The notes under the pieces were generated by a model that had not been told where the DNA came from, ran no database searches, and was given only the letters and a program-made list of their open reading frames with translations. A stretch of DNA of 64,000 bases from an uncultured bacterium (lineage in GTDB: Bacteria; Patescibacteriota; Gracilibacteria; Absconditabacterales; Absconditicoccaceae): assembly GCA_947169045.1 (NCBI GenBank), contig CAMVOC010000001.1, positions 1-64,000 of the forward strand. The letters are read 5' to 3'. Positions 23,332-35,398 of the stretch are shown here, one piece after another (position 1 is the first letter of the stretch; every line of letters starts with the position of its first letter). The position numbers and the translations under genes were made by a program.

Positions 23332-24501
23332 ATGGGTATAAGACTAATCAAATCTAGTTTCTATCATGAGCAAGAAACCAAAGATAAGCTCTGCGACTTT
23401 ATTCAAAAATCTACACAATTGAGTATATCAGAATATTGTAAAGAGTTTGAAAAAAAATTCTCACAATGGCAGGGGAGAAAATATACAGTTTTTGTAAATA
23501 GTTGAAGCTCAGCGAATCTCATTTTATTACAATCATTATTGAATGTATGAAAAATCAATAAATGAGATAAAATTTGATTTTCCTCATTAACATGGGCAAC
23601 AAATGTAATGCCGATAATTGAATTATGATTAACCCCCATTCCTGTAGATGTTGATTTAAATACATTAAACACTTCCTCTCAAACCCTCCAAGAATGTTTA
23701 AAAGAGAATAACATAAAAGTGCTATTTATAACCAACTTATTATGATTCTGCGATGATATAGATAGTATTAAAGAAATTTGTAATGAAAAATGAATAATTC
23801 TTCTTGAGGATAATTGCGAATCTATGTGAACAGTATACAAAGGAAAAAAACTCTGAAACTATTCACTGGCCTCAACCTTTTCTACGTATGTATGACATCA
23901 TATGTCTACGATCGAATGATGAATGGTTTGCACGGATGATGAAGAATTATATAAAATGCTCTATATGACAAGGGCTCATTGACGAGATAGAAATCTACCA
24001 AAAGAAGAACAAGATAATATTAGAAAAGAATACTGAGTTGATGGAACATTCTATGCGAAATACACATTTTATACTATGGGATTTAATGTGAGACCAAATG
24101 AAATAGCGTGATTTATAGGATGTGAACAAATTGGTTATTTAGATGAGATAGTGCAAAGAAGAGATCAAAATTTCAAACGTTTCATAGAAAAAATAAATCA
24201 GAATGAAGATTTTTATAAAATAAAATATGAACATATAGATTTGTTATCTAATTTTGCAGTGCCAGTTATCTGTAAATCAAAAGATATATTAGAAAAATAT
24301 ATTAAAAAGTTTGGAGAAAAGGATATTGAGATTAGGCCAATTGTTGGTGGAGATATTACTCAACAGATTTTCTGGAAAAAACTCTATTGAGAGAATCAGA
24401 AAGATACAAATGCAAAATTAATTCATGAGCAAGGTTTCTATTTCTGAAATAGCCCAGAGTATACGGAAGAAGAAATATCTTTATTATTAAGTTTAATGTA
24501 A
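23332..24501 (+). CDS. colD: ColD-like PLP-dependent GDP-4-keto-6-deoxymannose 3-dehydratase
   Basis: The 389-residue DegT/DnrJ-fold protein has the PLP-binding features VNSGSSANLILLQSLL and LLEDNCESMG. At the position of the catalytic lysine it has His: STYVGHHMSTIEGGMV, His189-His190. Replacement of that Lys by His marks the 3-dehydratases ColD and RfbH. It has no Fe-S cysteines, so ColD fits better than RfbH, and its length matches ColD. ColD removes the C3 hydroxyl of GDP-4-keto-6-deoxymannose using PLP and glutamate. It lies between gmd/gmm and a ColC/Fcl-like gene, as in colitose clusters. Confidence 0.85.
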
Positions 24502-24502
24502 T

Positions 24503-25429
24503 ATGGAGTTAAATTCTAAAATATATGTTGCATGACATGGATGATTAGTATGAAGTGCAATAGTAAGAAAACTTAGGGATAAATGATATAATAACTTGAT
24601 TTTGAAATCGAAAGATGAATTAAATCTCCTAGATCAAAAAGCAGTTTATGAATTTTACGATAAAGAGAAACCTGAATATGTTATCGATGCTGCAGCTAGA
24701 GTATGAGGGATAAAAGCAAATATGACCTATCCAGCAGATTTCCTTTTCGAGAATCTTCAAATTCAAAATAATGTAATATGGTGAGCTCATCTATATTGAA
24801 TTAAGAAATTACTCTTTTTATGAAGTAGTTGCATATATCCAAGAGAATGTCCACAGCCAATGAAAGAAGAATATTTTATGGATTGAAAAGTAGAACCAAC
24901 CAACGAATGATATGCTTTGGCAAAAATATCATGAATGAAGTTATGCGAAAAAATATATGAACAATATTGAAAACAATTCATATCGTGTATGCCTACGAAT
25001 ATTTATTGACCATGAGATAATTTTAATCCAGAATCTTCGCATGTTATACCGGCATTAATTAGAAGAATGCATGAAGCAAAAATAAACAATATTTATGAAG
25101 TAGTAATTTGGTGAACGTGAGAAAGTAGGAGAGAATTCTTATACGTTGATGATTTATGAGATGCATGTGTTTGGTTGATGAATAATTATTCAGAAAAACA
25201 ATTCTTAAATATCTGAACTTGAAAAGATATTTCCATAAAGGAGTTGGCATATTTAATAAAAGATGTAGTATGATATCAATGAAATTTAGTATTTGACTCT
25301 TCTAAACCGGACGGAATGCCAAAAAAGTTATTGGATGTTTCTAAAATATGAGAACAATGATGGAAATATAGTATTGAGTTGGAAGAATGATTAAAATCAG
25401 AATATGATGATTTTTTAAATAATATTTAA
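24503..25429 (+). CDS. colC: GDP-L-colitose / GDP-L-fucose synthase (ColC/Fcl family)
   Basis: This 308-residue SDR of the GDP-fucose synthase family has [56 protein letters not shown] and NEGYALAKISGMKLC (YxxxK), then MPTNIYGPGDNFNP. All are strongly conserved in Fcl and ColC, which share a fold and a 3,5-epimerase/4-reductase chemistry. The ColD-like gene directly upstream makes ColC (GDP-colitose) more likely than Fcl. Sequence alone cannot prove which. The gap to the preceding stop is one base. Confidence 0.85.
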
Positions 25430-25461
25430 ATTACAATTTACTTCATTATCTTATTCTACCA

Positions 25462-26229
25462 ATGAAAACTGTAATCCTTGCTTGATGACTGTGAACAAGA
25501 TTAGCAGAAGAAACAGTCATTAAACCAAAGCCAATGGTTGAAATTTGATGAAAACCAATCATTTGGCATATTATGAAAATATATTCTCATTATGGATTTA
25601 ATGAATTTATTGTTTGTTTGGGATATAAATGATATTATATCAAAGAACGGTTTGCAAACTATTTTCTCCATAATAGTGATGTGACAATATCTACTAAAGA
25701 TAATTCAATAGAAGTTCATAATTCTCATACCGAAGATTGGAAAGTAACATTAGTCGATACTTGAGATGCAACTATGACTTGAGGAAGAATTAAAAGAGTC
25801 AAAGATTATATAGATGGTGATGAGTTTATGATGACTTATTGAGATTGAGTAAGTGATATAGATATTAAAAAATTAGTTGATTTCCATCATTCTCATTGAA
25901 AATTAGCAACATTGACCGCTGTAGTGCCAGAAGGAAAATTTGGGAAATTATGATTAAGCTGAGATCAAATCACAGAATTTGCTGAAAAAAAAGATAATGA
26001 AGAAACCTGGATTAATGGATGATTTATGGTATTGAATAAAAAAGTATTAGATTACGTAGAATGAGATTCTATGCCTTTTGAAAAAGCTCCACTAGAAAAC
26101 ATAGCTAAAGATTGAGAATTAATGGCTTATAAGCATTTTTGATTTTGGTCTCCCATGGATACAATCAAGCAAAAGAATGATTTAAATAATTTATGGGATA
26201 AATGAGAAGCTAAACGAAAAATTTGGTAG
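25462..26229 (+). CDS. rfbF: Glucose-1-phosphate cytidylyltransferase
   Basis: The 255-residue protein matches RfbF: KTVILAGGLGTRLAEETV, KPKPMVEIGGKPIIWHIMK, CLGYKGYYIKERFANYF, EFMMTYGDGVSDI, INGGFMVLNKKVLDY and FWSPMDTIKQKNDL. Length is within two residues of the family norm. The whole nucleotide-binding GG-G motif is written in TGA codons. It makes CDP-glucose from CTP and glucose-1-phosphate, the entry to CDP-3,6-dideoxyhexoses and yersiniose. RfbG and RfbH follow downstream. Confidence 0.93.
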
Positions 26230-26254
26230 TTTTAATTGTAATCTATTTTTTGCT

Positions 26255-27211
26255 ATGATATGAAAAAATAAGAGAATTCTTATTACTTGATGAAATGGTT
26301 TTGTATGAGCAAATCTAGTTAGAAGACTTGTTAATTTATGATATCAAAATATTTCTCTTATATTGAGAGAATGATCTAATTTCTGGAGAATAAATGATAT
26401 TTTAGATAATGTTAGTGTTAAATATTGATCACTAACTGACAAAGAGTTTTTGGAAAAAATTGTAAAAGAGATAAAGCCAGAAATAATTTATCATTTAGCT
26501 GCAGCCTGAGCTTATATATGAAGAGATTGAAAGTGAGTTAGTGACCTATTTACTACAAATGTATTATGAACAATTAATCTTTTAAATGTATGTAAAGATA
26601 TTTGATTTGAATATTTTGTAAATACATGAAGTAGCTCTGAATATTGAATTAAAAATCATCCAATTAAAGAGGATGATCTATTAGAACCGAACAATGAATA
26701 CTGAATAAGTAAAGCATCAGCAACTATGTATTGTAGTTTTATTTGAAAAAAATTTAGTTTACCAATATATACATTCAGGATTTTTTCTGCTTTTTGACCA
26801 TATGAAGATAAATCTAGATTAATTCCATCATTAATGTTAAAATACATAAATAATGAAGCTCCAGAATTATCTACTCCTAATTCTGTCAGAGATTTTATTT
26901 TTATAGATGACATTGTGAATTACTATTTAAACATTGATTTGATAGATGGAGAATTTTGATGAATATTTAATTTATGAACATGACATCAGCATTCAATTTG
27001 AGAAATAGTTGAAATGGTTAGAAAAATATCTAAATCTGACATTAATCCTAAATATTGAGTGATTTCAATAAAACAAGACGAGCCGAATATACGAGAAGCC
27101 GATATAACTAAAACGAGCAATTCATTTAAAATAAAGACTACGGATACGTACGAATGATTAATACTTAGCTATCATTGGTATCTTGAAAACAAAGCTCTTT
27201 ATCAGCACTAA
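26255..27211 (+). CDS. NAD-dependent nucleotide-sugar reductase/epimerase (SDR)
   Basis: This 318-residue extended SDR has RILITGGNGFVGANLVRRL, IIYHLAAAGAYIG, FVNTGSSSEYG and NNEYGISKASATM (YxxxK). Its position between rfbF and an acetolactate-synthase-like enzyme suggests a CDP-linked 4-keto-sugar as substrate. It could be the final 4-reductase (abequose/paratose-synthase type, or the reductase of yersiniose synthesis). That is inference from context. The start ATG ATA TGA at 26255 gives seven residues before the first strand. The gene is dense in TGA. Confidence 0.78.
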
Positions 27212-27220
27212 ACGACCGTA

Positions 27221-28996
27221 ATGAAAATTAGTGATTATATTATAAAGTTTTTATGCGATATGTGATCTGATACGATTCTCAGTTTTTCATGATGAATGAT
27301 TACTCATCTTGAAGATTCAGCATATCTAAATAAAAAAGTAAAACTAATATCTGTAAGGCATGAACAATGATGAGCTTTTGCAGCTGAATGATTTTCTAGA
27401 TCATCAAATAAAATTTGAATAGCGATGTGAACAAGTTGACCATGAGCAACCAATATGATTACATGAATAGGAAGTGCATATTTTGATTCCGTCCCTGTAA
27501 TATATATTACATGACAAGTTAATACGTATGAGTTAACTAAAAATCAACAAGTTAGGCAAACATGATTTCAAGAAACTGACATTGTCTCAATGGTATCAAA
27601 TATAACAAAGTTTTCTTACCAAATAAAAGATATTTCCGAAGTTAAATACGTTCTAGAGAAAGCTTTTTTCATTTGTAATCATGGAAGAAAATGACCGGTA
27701 TTAATTGATATACCCATGAATATTCAAAGGAGTGAAATTGATGAAAATAGCTTAATCTCATATTATAAGTCTAAGGAATATCAGGAGATAATAAATGAAG
27801 ATAAAAAAAGAGAACAAATATTAGATAACGATGTAGACATTCTCCTTAAAGAACTTAATAATTCAAAAAAACCAATAATTTTAGTTTGATGATGATGTAG
27901 GTTAGGTGGAGGCAAAAAGATTTTATGAAAAATCGTAAAAAAATTAAATATTCCAGTAGTTTCATCATTACAATGATTAGACGTTTTTAATCATAATGAA
28001 AGAAATTACATTTGAATGATTTGAGTACATGGAAATAGATATGCAAATATTACTCTAATGAACGCCGATTTAGTACTTGTGCTATGATCTAGACTAGACA
28101 TTCGTCAAACCTGAGCTTTAAAGGATAAATTCTGTAGTAATGCTAAAATTATACACGTAGATATAGATAGTAATGAGTTGTGATATAATGTTAAACATAC
28201 TTATAAGAGGATTCATCAAGATTTGCACAAATTCTTGGAGATGCTTGCTACAAAAGAACTAAAAAATAATCAATTACGAAACGAATGGTTAGATGAAATT
28301 AATAAAGTAAAATCTTTATTGATTAGTATTGAGACAAAGAAAAAGGATAATTGATATTATAATATGAATTATCTATTTGAAAGATTTTCAGAATATTTAC
28401 CGAAAGAATCAGTAATTGTTAATGATATTTGAGAAAATCAAATGTGGTCTTCTCAATCTTTAAATTTATGAAAAGATCAACAATTGTTAAATTGCTGATG
28501 AATGTGAGCTATGTGATTTTCACTTCCTACAGCCATGGGTGCATATTTCGCCAATCCTAAAAAGAAAATCATATCAGTGAGTTGAGATTGATGATTCCAA
28601 TTGAACATGCAAGAGCTAGAAACGATCTCTCTCCACAAAATACCACTACTTATGATGGTTCTTAATAACAAATCGTTATGAATGGTTAAAGAATTTCAAA
28701 ACGCTTATATGTGAGGGAGAAATATATGAACAGTTATTTGATATTCTTGTCCTAATCTAAAAAAAATTGCAACGGCCTTTTGATTGAAGTATTTTAAGAT
28801 ATGAAAAAATAGTAATTTAGAAAAGATTTTTACTAATGTTTTAAGTCAGAAATTACCGACAATCCTTGAAATTGAAGTATCTAAAGCATCAAAAGTTGTA
28901 CCTAAAATGATGTTTTGAAACTCATTAGATAACCAAGCTCCAGAATTATCAGAAAATATTAAGAATAAAATTTCAGATATTTTACATTCTAATTAG
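27221..28996 (+). CDS. Acetolactate-synthase-like ThDP enzyme (YerE-like candidate)
   Basis: The 591-residue protein has the three domains of the AHAS family. The catalytic Glu lies in SVRHEQGGAFAAEGFSR, and MGTSGPGATNMITGIGSAYF follows. The ThDP motif begins SVSGDGGFQLNMQELETI and ends MMVLNN, the GDG-x25-NN pattern. It is not near ilv genes. Within an rfbF-rfbG-rfbH cluster the known parallel is YerE, which adds a two-carbon branch from pyruvate to CDP-4-keto-3,6-dideoxyglucose in yersiniose A synthesis. The YerE role is inference. Confidence 0.8.
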
Positions 28997-29002
28997 TATA
29001 TA

Positions 29003-30046
29003 ATGCAAAATTTCTACAAAGGGAAAGTAGTTCTAGTAACTGGTTCTACATGATTTAAATGATCATGGTTAAGCTTTTGGTTATCTAAATTATGAGCTAA
29101 AGTTATAGGCTATGCTTTAGAACCCAATACGAATCCCAATTTATTCTCTGTTTTAAACCTAAACAACAAAATTAATCAGATTTTTTGAGATATTTCTGAT
29201 TATAAGAAATTAGAAGAAATAGTAGAGCAAAATAAACCAGAAATGATATTCCATTTAGCAGCACAACCAATTGTTAGAGAAAGTTATGATAATCCAGTAT
29301 ATACGATGAATACTAATGTAATGTGAACGATAAATATAATGGAACTGATAAGGACGAAAGAATATATAAAATGATGAGTGATAATCACAACAGATAAGGT
29401 ATACGAAAATAAAGAATGGTTATGGCCATATAGAGAGAATGATAGATTATGATGATTTGATCCATATAGCAGTTCAAAAGCTATGGCAGAATTAGCAGTA
29501 GAAAGCTATAGAAAGTCGTTTCTACAAAAAACAGATAAAAAAATCTGTATAGGTAGAGCATGAAACGTTATTTGATGATGAGATTGGGCAAAAGATAGGC
29601 TCATTCCTGACATTATTAGATCTTTGCAAAATAATGAAAATGTTGTTTTAAGGAATCCAGATGCTGTTAGACCTTGGCAATATGTGCTAGATGCTCTACA
29701 TTGATATTTAATTGCATGAATGAAAATGTTTGAAGATGATAAATATCAATGAGCTTATAATTTCTGACCAGATATAACTGATACTTTAAAAGTAATAGAC
29801 ATTGTGAAACAATCGATTGAAATTCTTTGAAGATGATGATATGAAATTAAGCCGGAGATGAATCAGTGAAAGCATGAAGCGTGACTATTATTGCTAGATA
29901 ACACGAAATCCAAAACATTACTTGGATGGAATCCCAAGTATAACGTTCATGATGTACTAATTAGAACACTAAATTTCTATAAGGAATATTATGATTGAAA
30001 AAATATGGAAGAATATGCTAATAAAGAAATTGAGACGTACTTATAG
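29003..30046 (+). CDS. rfbG: CDP-glucose 4,6-dehydratase
   Basis: The 347-residue SDR matches RfbG: VVLVTGSTGFKGSWLSFWL, IFHLAAQPIVRESYDNPVY, NVMGTINIMELI, ITTDKVYENKEWLWPYREN, DPYSSSKAMAELAVESY and NVIGGGDWAKDRLIPDI. My hand count gives 23 of 28 glycines as TGA, including three consecutive TGA codons in IGGGDW. It converts CDP-glucose to CDP-4-keto-6-deoxyglucose, the substrate of RfbH encoded next. Confidence 0.93.
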
Positions 30047-30075
30047 TAAATTTTTATTTCACATTATAAATAATA

Positions 30076-31296
30076 ATGTACACAAAGGAAGAATTAAAAG
30101 AATTTATAGATTCTAAAAAGCAGAATTTTATTCCGTGAGAATCAGCAATTCCTGTTTCTGGGAAGGTGTTTGATGAGAATGAATTAAGTAATATGATTGA
30201 GGCGGTAATGGATTGTCATTGGACAGAATGAAGATGGAATGAAAAATTTGAAAAATGATTGTCAGAATTCCTTTGAATAAAATATGCTGCTACAACAAAC
30301 TCTGGAAGCTCAGCTAACCTTTTAGCACTAACTACATTAACATCAAAAGAATTATGAGATAGACAATTATTACCATGAGATGAAGTAATTACAGTTGCAG
30401 CATGATTTCCAACAACAATTACACCTATTATTCAAAATAGATTAATTCCAGTTTTTGTAGACGTGGATTTATGAACATATGAAGTAAATATTGAGGCTCT
30501 TAAACAAGCTATTTCTCCGAAGACTAAATGTATTATGTTAGCTCATACTTTGTGAAATGCATTTAATCTTTGAGAAATTACAAAGATATGTAAAGAGCAT
30601 AATTTATGGCTCATTGAAGATACATGTGATGCATTATGAACTACATATAATGGACAATATATTTGAACATTCGGAGACATTTGAACATTGTCATTTTATC
30701 CAGCACATCATATTACCACAGGAGAATGATGAGCACTAATTACAAACAATCCTTTACTTTATAAATTAATTAAACAGTTTAGAGATTGGTGAAGAGATTG
30801 CCGATGTAAAACTGGACAAGATAATAGTTGTTGAATGAGATTTAAGTGGAAATTATGAAATTTACCAGAAGGTTTTGATCATAAATATATCTATTCAAAA
30901 ATAGGATATAATTTAAAAATAACCGATATGCAGGCATCTATTTGAGTAGCTCAACTAGATAAGCTTCCGAATTTTATCCAAAAAAGGAAGGATAATTTCA
31001 AATATTTGAAAGATAAATTTATTGAAAATTGATTAGACCAATATTTTATTTTACCTGAAGCTACAGAAAATTCAGATCCAAGTTGGTTCGGATTCTGCTT
31101 AAGTTTAAAAGAGGATTCATGAATTAATCGTGAAGAATTATTACAATATTTAAATAATAATAAAATTTGAACTAGATTACTATTCGCATGAAACTTTACT
31201 AAGCAACCAGCTTTTTTAGACTATGTAAAAGATTATAGGATTGCGTGAGAACTTAAAAATACCGATTATATTGTTAGTAATACATTTTGGTTATAA
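30076..31296 (+). CDS. rfbH: CDP-4-keto-6-deoxyglucose 3-dehydrase, C-terminally truncated by nonsense codon
   Basis: The frame matches RfbH (E1): SGSSANLLALTTL, the Lys-to-His substitution FYPAHHITTGEGG (His211-His212) and the [2Fe-2S] cysteines in DCRCKTGQDNSC. It ends early at TAA 31294-31296, after 406 residues, in NTDYIVSNTFWL. Directly downstream, still in frame, the family's missing end continues as VFPGLTNEMLDFSVLKIKKF to TAA 31372-31374. The stop stands where family members have Gly, so TGA (Gly) to TAA is the simplest change. It could be a real truncation, a lineage polymorphism or a sequencing error. The reductase partner RfbI is not in the window. Confidence 0.85.
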
Positions 31297-31360
31297 GTGT
31301 TCCCATGATTAACTAATGAAATGTTAGATTTTTCTGTTTTAAAAATTAAGAAATTTATCG

Positions 31361-32150
31361 ATGAAAGAAAATAACATTTTAATTAGCGTTCTTGTCCCGA
31401 CTTATAATAGAGTAAAATATCTAGGGGAATGTCTCGATAGCATAGTTGAGCAAAAATGATTTAAAAAAGAAGAAATAGAAATATTAATTGGAGATAATTC
31501 TGAATGAGATGAAACAAAAGAATTTATGGAGTCTTACCTAAAAGACCATCAGAAATATGAAATTATATACATAAAAAATAAAACAAATTTATGATGAATC
31601 ACGTTGAGAATATTACATCATCCTATCAGATGATGATAAATTTTATGATAAAAATAGTTTAAAAAATATTTACGATTGATTATTAAAATACAAACTAGAT
31701 GTATGCTACTGAAAGTATAAAGTTTTTAATAGCGATTGATCCAAAACTCGAGAATACAGACCACACGAAAAAATAAAGAATAAAAAGCTGTATATTGATA
31801 CTTTTGATGACCAAATTCTATGACACACTATGACTTTTGGTGGAGTTTTATATAGACAGTTAGGATATCGTTATGACAAAGCATCAAAATGGATGTGTGA
31901 TCGGAATATGAATCTACAATATCTATACCATAAAAAAAGAGTTTGAATGATAAATAACTATACATTCTTATACAGGGTACACGATACAAATGACACATAC
32001 ACAATTCCTAAAGTATTTTTTTGGAAATTCGTTCTGTATTCATATAATTTTTTTAATATTCCTATCTTCAAAAGAGTGTTTTATTTTATTAAAATGATTA
32101 TAAGGGCCATTTTAAGGAGAATAAGACGGTTTATTGAAGATCATTTTTAG
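31361..32150 (+). pseudogene. GT2 glycosyltransferase disrupted by frameshift/deletion
   Basis: The first part (frame of ATG 31361) reads ILISVLVPTYNRVKYLGECL, EILIGDNSEGDETKEF and IIYIKNKTNLGG, a clear GT2 start. It then loses homology and stops at TAA 31637-31639. From about 31605, in another frame, GEYYIILSDDDKFYDKNSL continues the family's second acidic motif and runs to TAG 32148-32150 with a basic, hydrophobic C-terminus. About nine codons that usually lie between the NLG and GEY motifs are missing, so a small deletion plus frameshift is likely, unless it is an assembly error. It overlaps the leftward GT4 gene tail by 20 bases. Confidence 0.7.
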
Positions 32151-33282
32151 TGCTTGTAAGTCCTTTATAAACATTAATAATTTCTGCTGTTATAGTATTC
32201 CATGAATATTTTTCTTTTGCTAATTTTAAAGCATTATCAACTATTATTTGTATATTTTTAGCATTATAGGACAATATTTCTTCAATCTTTTCCGCAAAAG
32301 CTTCTGAATCTTCATTTTCAACCAAGAAACCATTTTTTCAATCAATAATTATATCTTCAGGTCATCAACATTTTGTAGATATAACAGGAATTCAACTAGC
32401 CATAGCTTCAAGTACCATTATACCGAATCATTCTGTTCTCGAAGACACTAACATTATATCCGACTCTGAATATATTTTAGCTAATTCTGTTCATACAATT
32501 TTTCATCTAAAATGTATATAGTTTTCTAATCAAAGGTTTTTAACTTCCTGTTTATATTTTTGTTCATCGTATCAATATCAGATAATATTTAACTCAAAAT
32601 TTTCTAAATGTTTCTCTTTAACTAAAATATCAATCGCTTTTATCAATATATCAACTCATTTTGTCCGTTCTAATCTTCAGACAAATAAAAGCTTTTTTAT
32701 TTTATTTTTTAATACATTTTTATTGATAACAAAATCTTCAAGATTTACTCAATTTCATATAACAACTGGTTTGTTAACATTTTTGTATTTTAAGAAACTG
32801 CTTCAAACGGTTATTTCACAGTCATATTTTATTTTAGTAAGAATCCAATTTTCAAAGTAATACAGAAGATTTTTTTCTCCTTTATCCAAGATATTAGCTC
32901 AATGATTAGTGATGACAATAGGGATTCATTTGAGAGCTGATAACAATTTCCCCATTGGAAATAAAAGTGGAGAATGCACATGGATAATATCATATTTATG
33001 TTTTTTACAATTTCTGAAAAACAAGAGTATAATGGCAAATAAAGAATTAAACCTTCAATACAAGTTAAAAAAATCTGTCTTCCTTCAACATCTAAAAATC
33101 CTTATTTTATTTCAATAGAGATATTGAATTTTTTCAAAATGTTCATTCTCAATTTTTAAATTTCTCGTATAAATATCAATTTCACATCAATAATCTCTTT
33201 GCAAAATTTTACATATATTTTCCACATGGGTTCTTCATCATCACACAATATCCCAAGAATCAAAAAGTATAGCTATTCTCAT
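32131..33282 (-). CDS. GT4 family glycosyltransferase
   Basis: The 383-residue GT-B glycosyltransferase starts MRIAILFDSWDIVGGGRTHV. Mid-protein is LFVGRLERTKGVDILIKAI, and near the C-terminus the GT4 EX7E signature lies in SSRTEGFGIMVLEAMASG, followed by GGPEDIIIDGKNGFLVEN. GT4 enzymes are retaining transferases that commonly act on lipid-linked or polymer glycans in the cytoplasm. Many glycines are TGA. It is the last gene of the leftward half of the polysaccharide locus and is convergent with the broken GT2. Confidence 0.88.
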
Positions 33283-33304
33283 ACAAATGATATAAAAAGC
33301 TAAA

Positions 33305-34282
33305 TTAATTACCAAAAAAATCACTGATTATACTTATGAGATTTTCAGCCCATCATTCACCAAATCGTTCTTTAAATTTAGATTCATCATCCATAAATGT
33401 ATTAATCTCATAGATATATGCGTTATATTCAGATTCTTTCATATTTTCTAAATAACTAGTCAATTTATCAAAATTTTTATCGAATTTTCTGAAATCTATA
33501 AAACATGTTTCAGGGATATAATCAGTTATGTCATTTGCACCTCGATAAATTGGAACAGATCTTGCCTGAAGTGATTCCCAAATTTTCTCTGTTACGTATC
33601 CATCCACCTTACACATATTTTCAAAACAAATATTGAATTTATACTGAGATAATGTCTCTATTTTGTCATCAACAGGTCATTTATAGGACGGATATGATTG
33701 ATATCAGAATATTTTCTGTTTAAAATTAGGTTTATCCCATCAAAATCAATATAAATCAAACTCTTTACCATTCTTTTCATAATATCTAATCGCTTTTTCC
33801 CTTCGGGAATATAATTCATTTCTTACGAAACTATACTTATTTCAGTTGATTAAAGTCAAAAATTTTTTCTCGTTGAACGATCTTGGCTGAATCTTAGGTC
33901 TCTTCATCTCAAAAGGAATGGTTGGTAGCCATTTATAATTATTTTTCTTGAGTAACGATTTATTTCGCGTAAGTATTAAATCAAAATATGTATGTAATTT
34001 TTTACTATACATAAAAGGAGCAACAACTGGCGGTTCCAAAATTACCAGTACTTTCCTGTTATTTGGATATTTTGATATTAAATTTTGAAGTTTTTTTTCA
34101 AAATAATCTTTCGCGCCTACTTGTAGAAATGAAACTATAATGAATTGATCTTTACCTTCTCTACTATCAAGTTTATCTATAGTTAAAAAGTCAGCGTTTC
34201 ATATCTTTTCAACAAAATACTTTAAGGGAGGTTGTAAAACGGTACTAGTATCTAAACCATATGGTATAAGTGCAATTTTCAT
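33305..34282 (-). CDS. GT10-like (alpha-1,3-fucosyltransferase family) glycosyltransferase
   Basis: The 325-residue protein has the GT10 donor-site motif split as YKFNICFENMCKVDGYVTEK and IWESLQARSVPIYRGAND, followed by YIPETCFIDFRKF. GT10 enzymes use GDP-L-fucose to fucosylate glycans. Here the window encodes a GDP-colitose-type pathway. Colitose is 3-deoxy-fucose, so this enzyme could transfer colitose or fucose. That is inference. An Arg-rich segment (NELYSRREKAIRYYEKNG) precedes the donor domain. Only a few TGA codons are used compared with its neighbours. Confidence 0.8.
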
Positions 34283-34300
34283 CGTATTTATGTATATAAT

Positions 34301-35365
34301 TTATAAATTATCTAGTAATATCTGTGCTGTATTTTTCCATTGATATTGATTTATCCAATCCATTCACCTAGTTTGTTGATCTTTATAATAATCAATATCA
34401 TTAAATTTTCTTATTTCATTAATAAATTCTTCAATATCGAAATCTTTTACTTTTATACCTCAACGTCAAACAACTTCATCCATACACGAGTGATCTTTAT
34501 AAATAACAGGAGTCCCATAAAAAATCGACTCTAATGGCGGAAATCAAAATCAATCGTAATCTGAGATATATATGGATAGCTTCGCATTCTGATATAATTC
34601 AATCAATTCTAAACCAGATATTCTATCAGTAATGATTTTAATTTTATTATTTGATAATTCATTCACTTTTCATGTTGGTTTTAATACGATAACGCTATCG
34701 GACAATCAGCTTTCAATAATTTTATTTGTTAATTCCAAATAAAATCAAGTGGGATTATTAGGAAATGGGAATAATATATAATTTTTTTTATTTCATGCAT
34801 ATTGAGAAGTCTCTTGTAAATGATCCATTCATCGATGCATTACTATTATGTTATTTTGATGTATTCATAATTTTTCTATTAAATCTTTTTTAGTGTTTTT
34901 CGAGGGTGTAAATATCTTATCTGCTAAATGGTAAGAATATTCTTCAAAAGGCATAAAATAATAAATAAAATCCTTAAATTTGAGATTTCATACCAAAAGC
35001 TCTTTGAAAAGTTTCCACCTTCAAAGAATTTTAACTAGAATATCATGAGAAACACAATAATATTTGCAAACTTTTCTAAGAGGAAGCTGTTGATCCAAAG
35101 AAATATATAGATCTACATCGTGTTCTTTCAGTATCTTTGTAACTCCAAAAAATTTATAACTAATATAATTGGATTCATAAACAATAAGTTTACCATTTGG
35201 AAAATTATTAAAGTTTTGTAGGTATTGGTCATTTATTTTAACATTCGTTACAAAATAATACGTATTTTTTGTATCGAGTTCCATTAAAGCATCAACGAGA
35301 CCTCTAGTAACAACACCAAATCAAGATAATTTATTATAATGTGAAACATCAATGGCAATTTTCAT
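34301..35365 (-). CDS. GT4 family glycosyltransferase
   Basis: The 354-residue protein begins MKIAIDVSHYNKLSGFGVVT, a GT4-type N-terminal strand and glycine loop. NYILFPFPNNPTGFYLELTN follows, then the donor domain LSIYISDYDGFGFPPLESIF with YGTPVIYKDHSCMDEVVG and GRGIKVKDFDIEEFI. This fits GT4 (mannosyl- or rhamnosyltransferase-like). TGA codons are read as Gly. It is in the same direction as the GT10-like gene, with an 18-base gap, so they are probably co-transcribed. Confidence 0.82.
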
Positions 35366-35398
35366 TATAAATAGGACTTTATAAAATAAAAAACAGCC

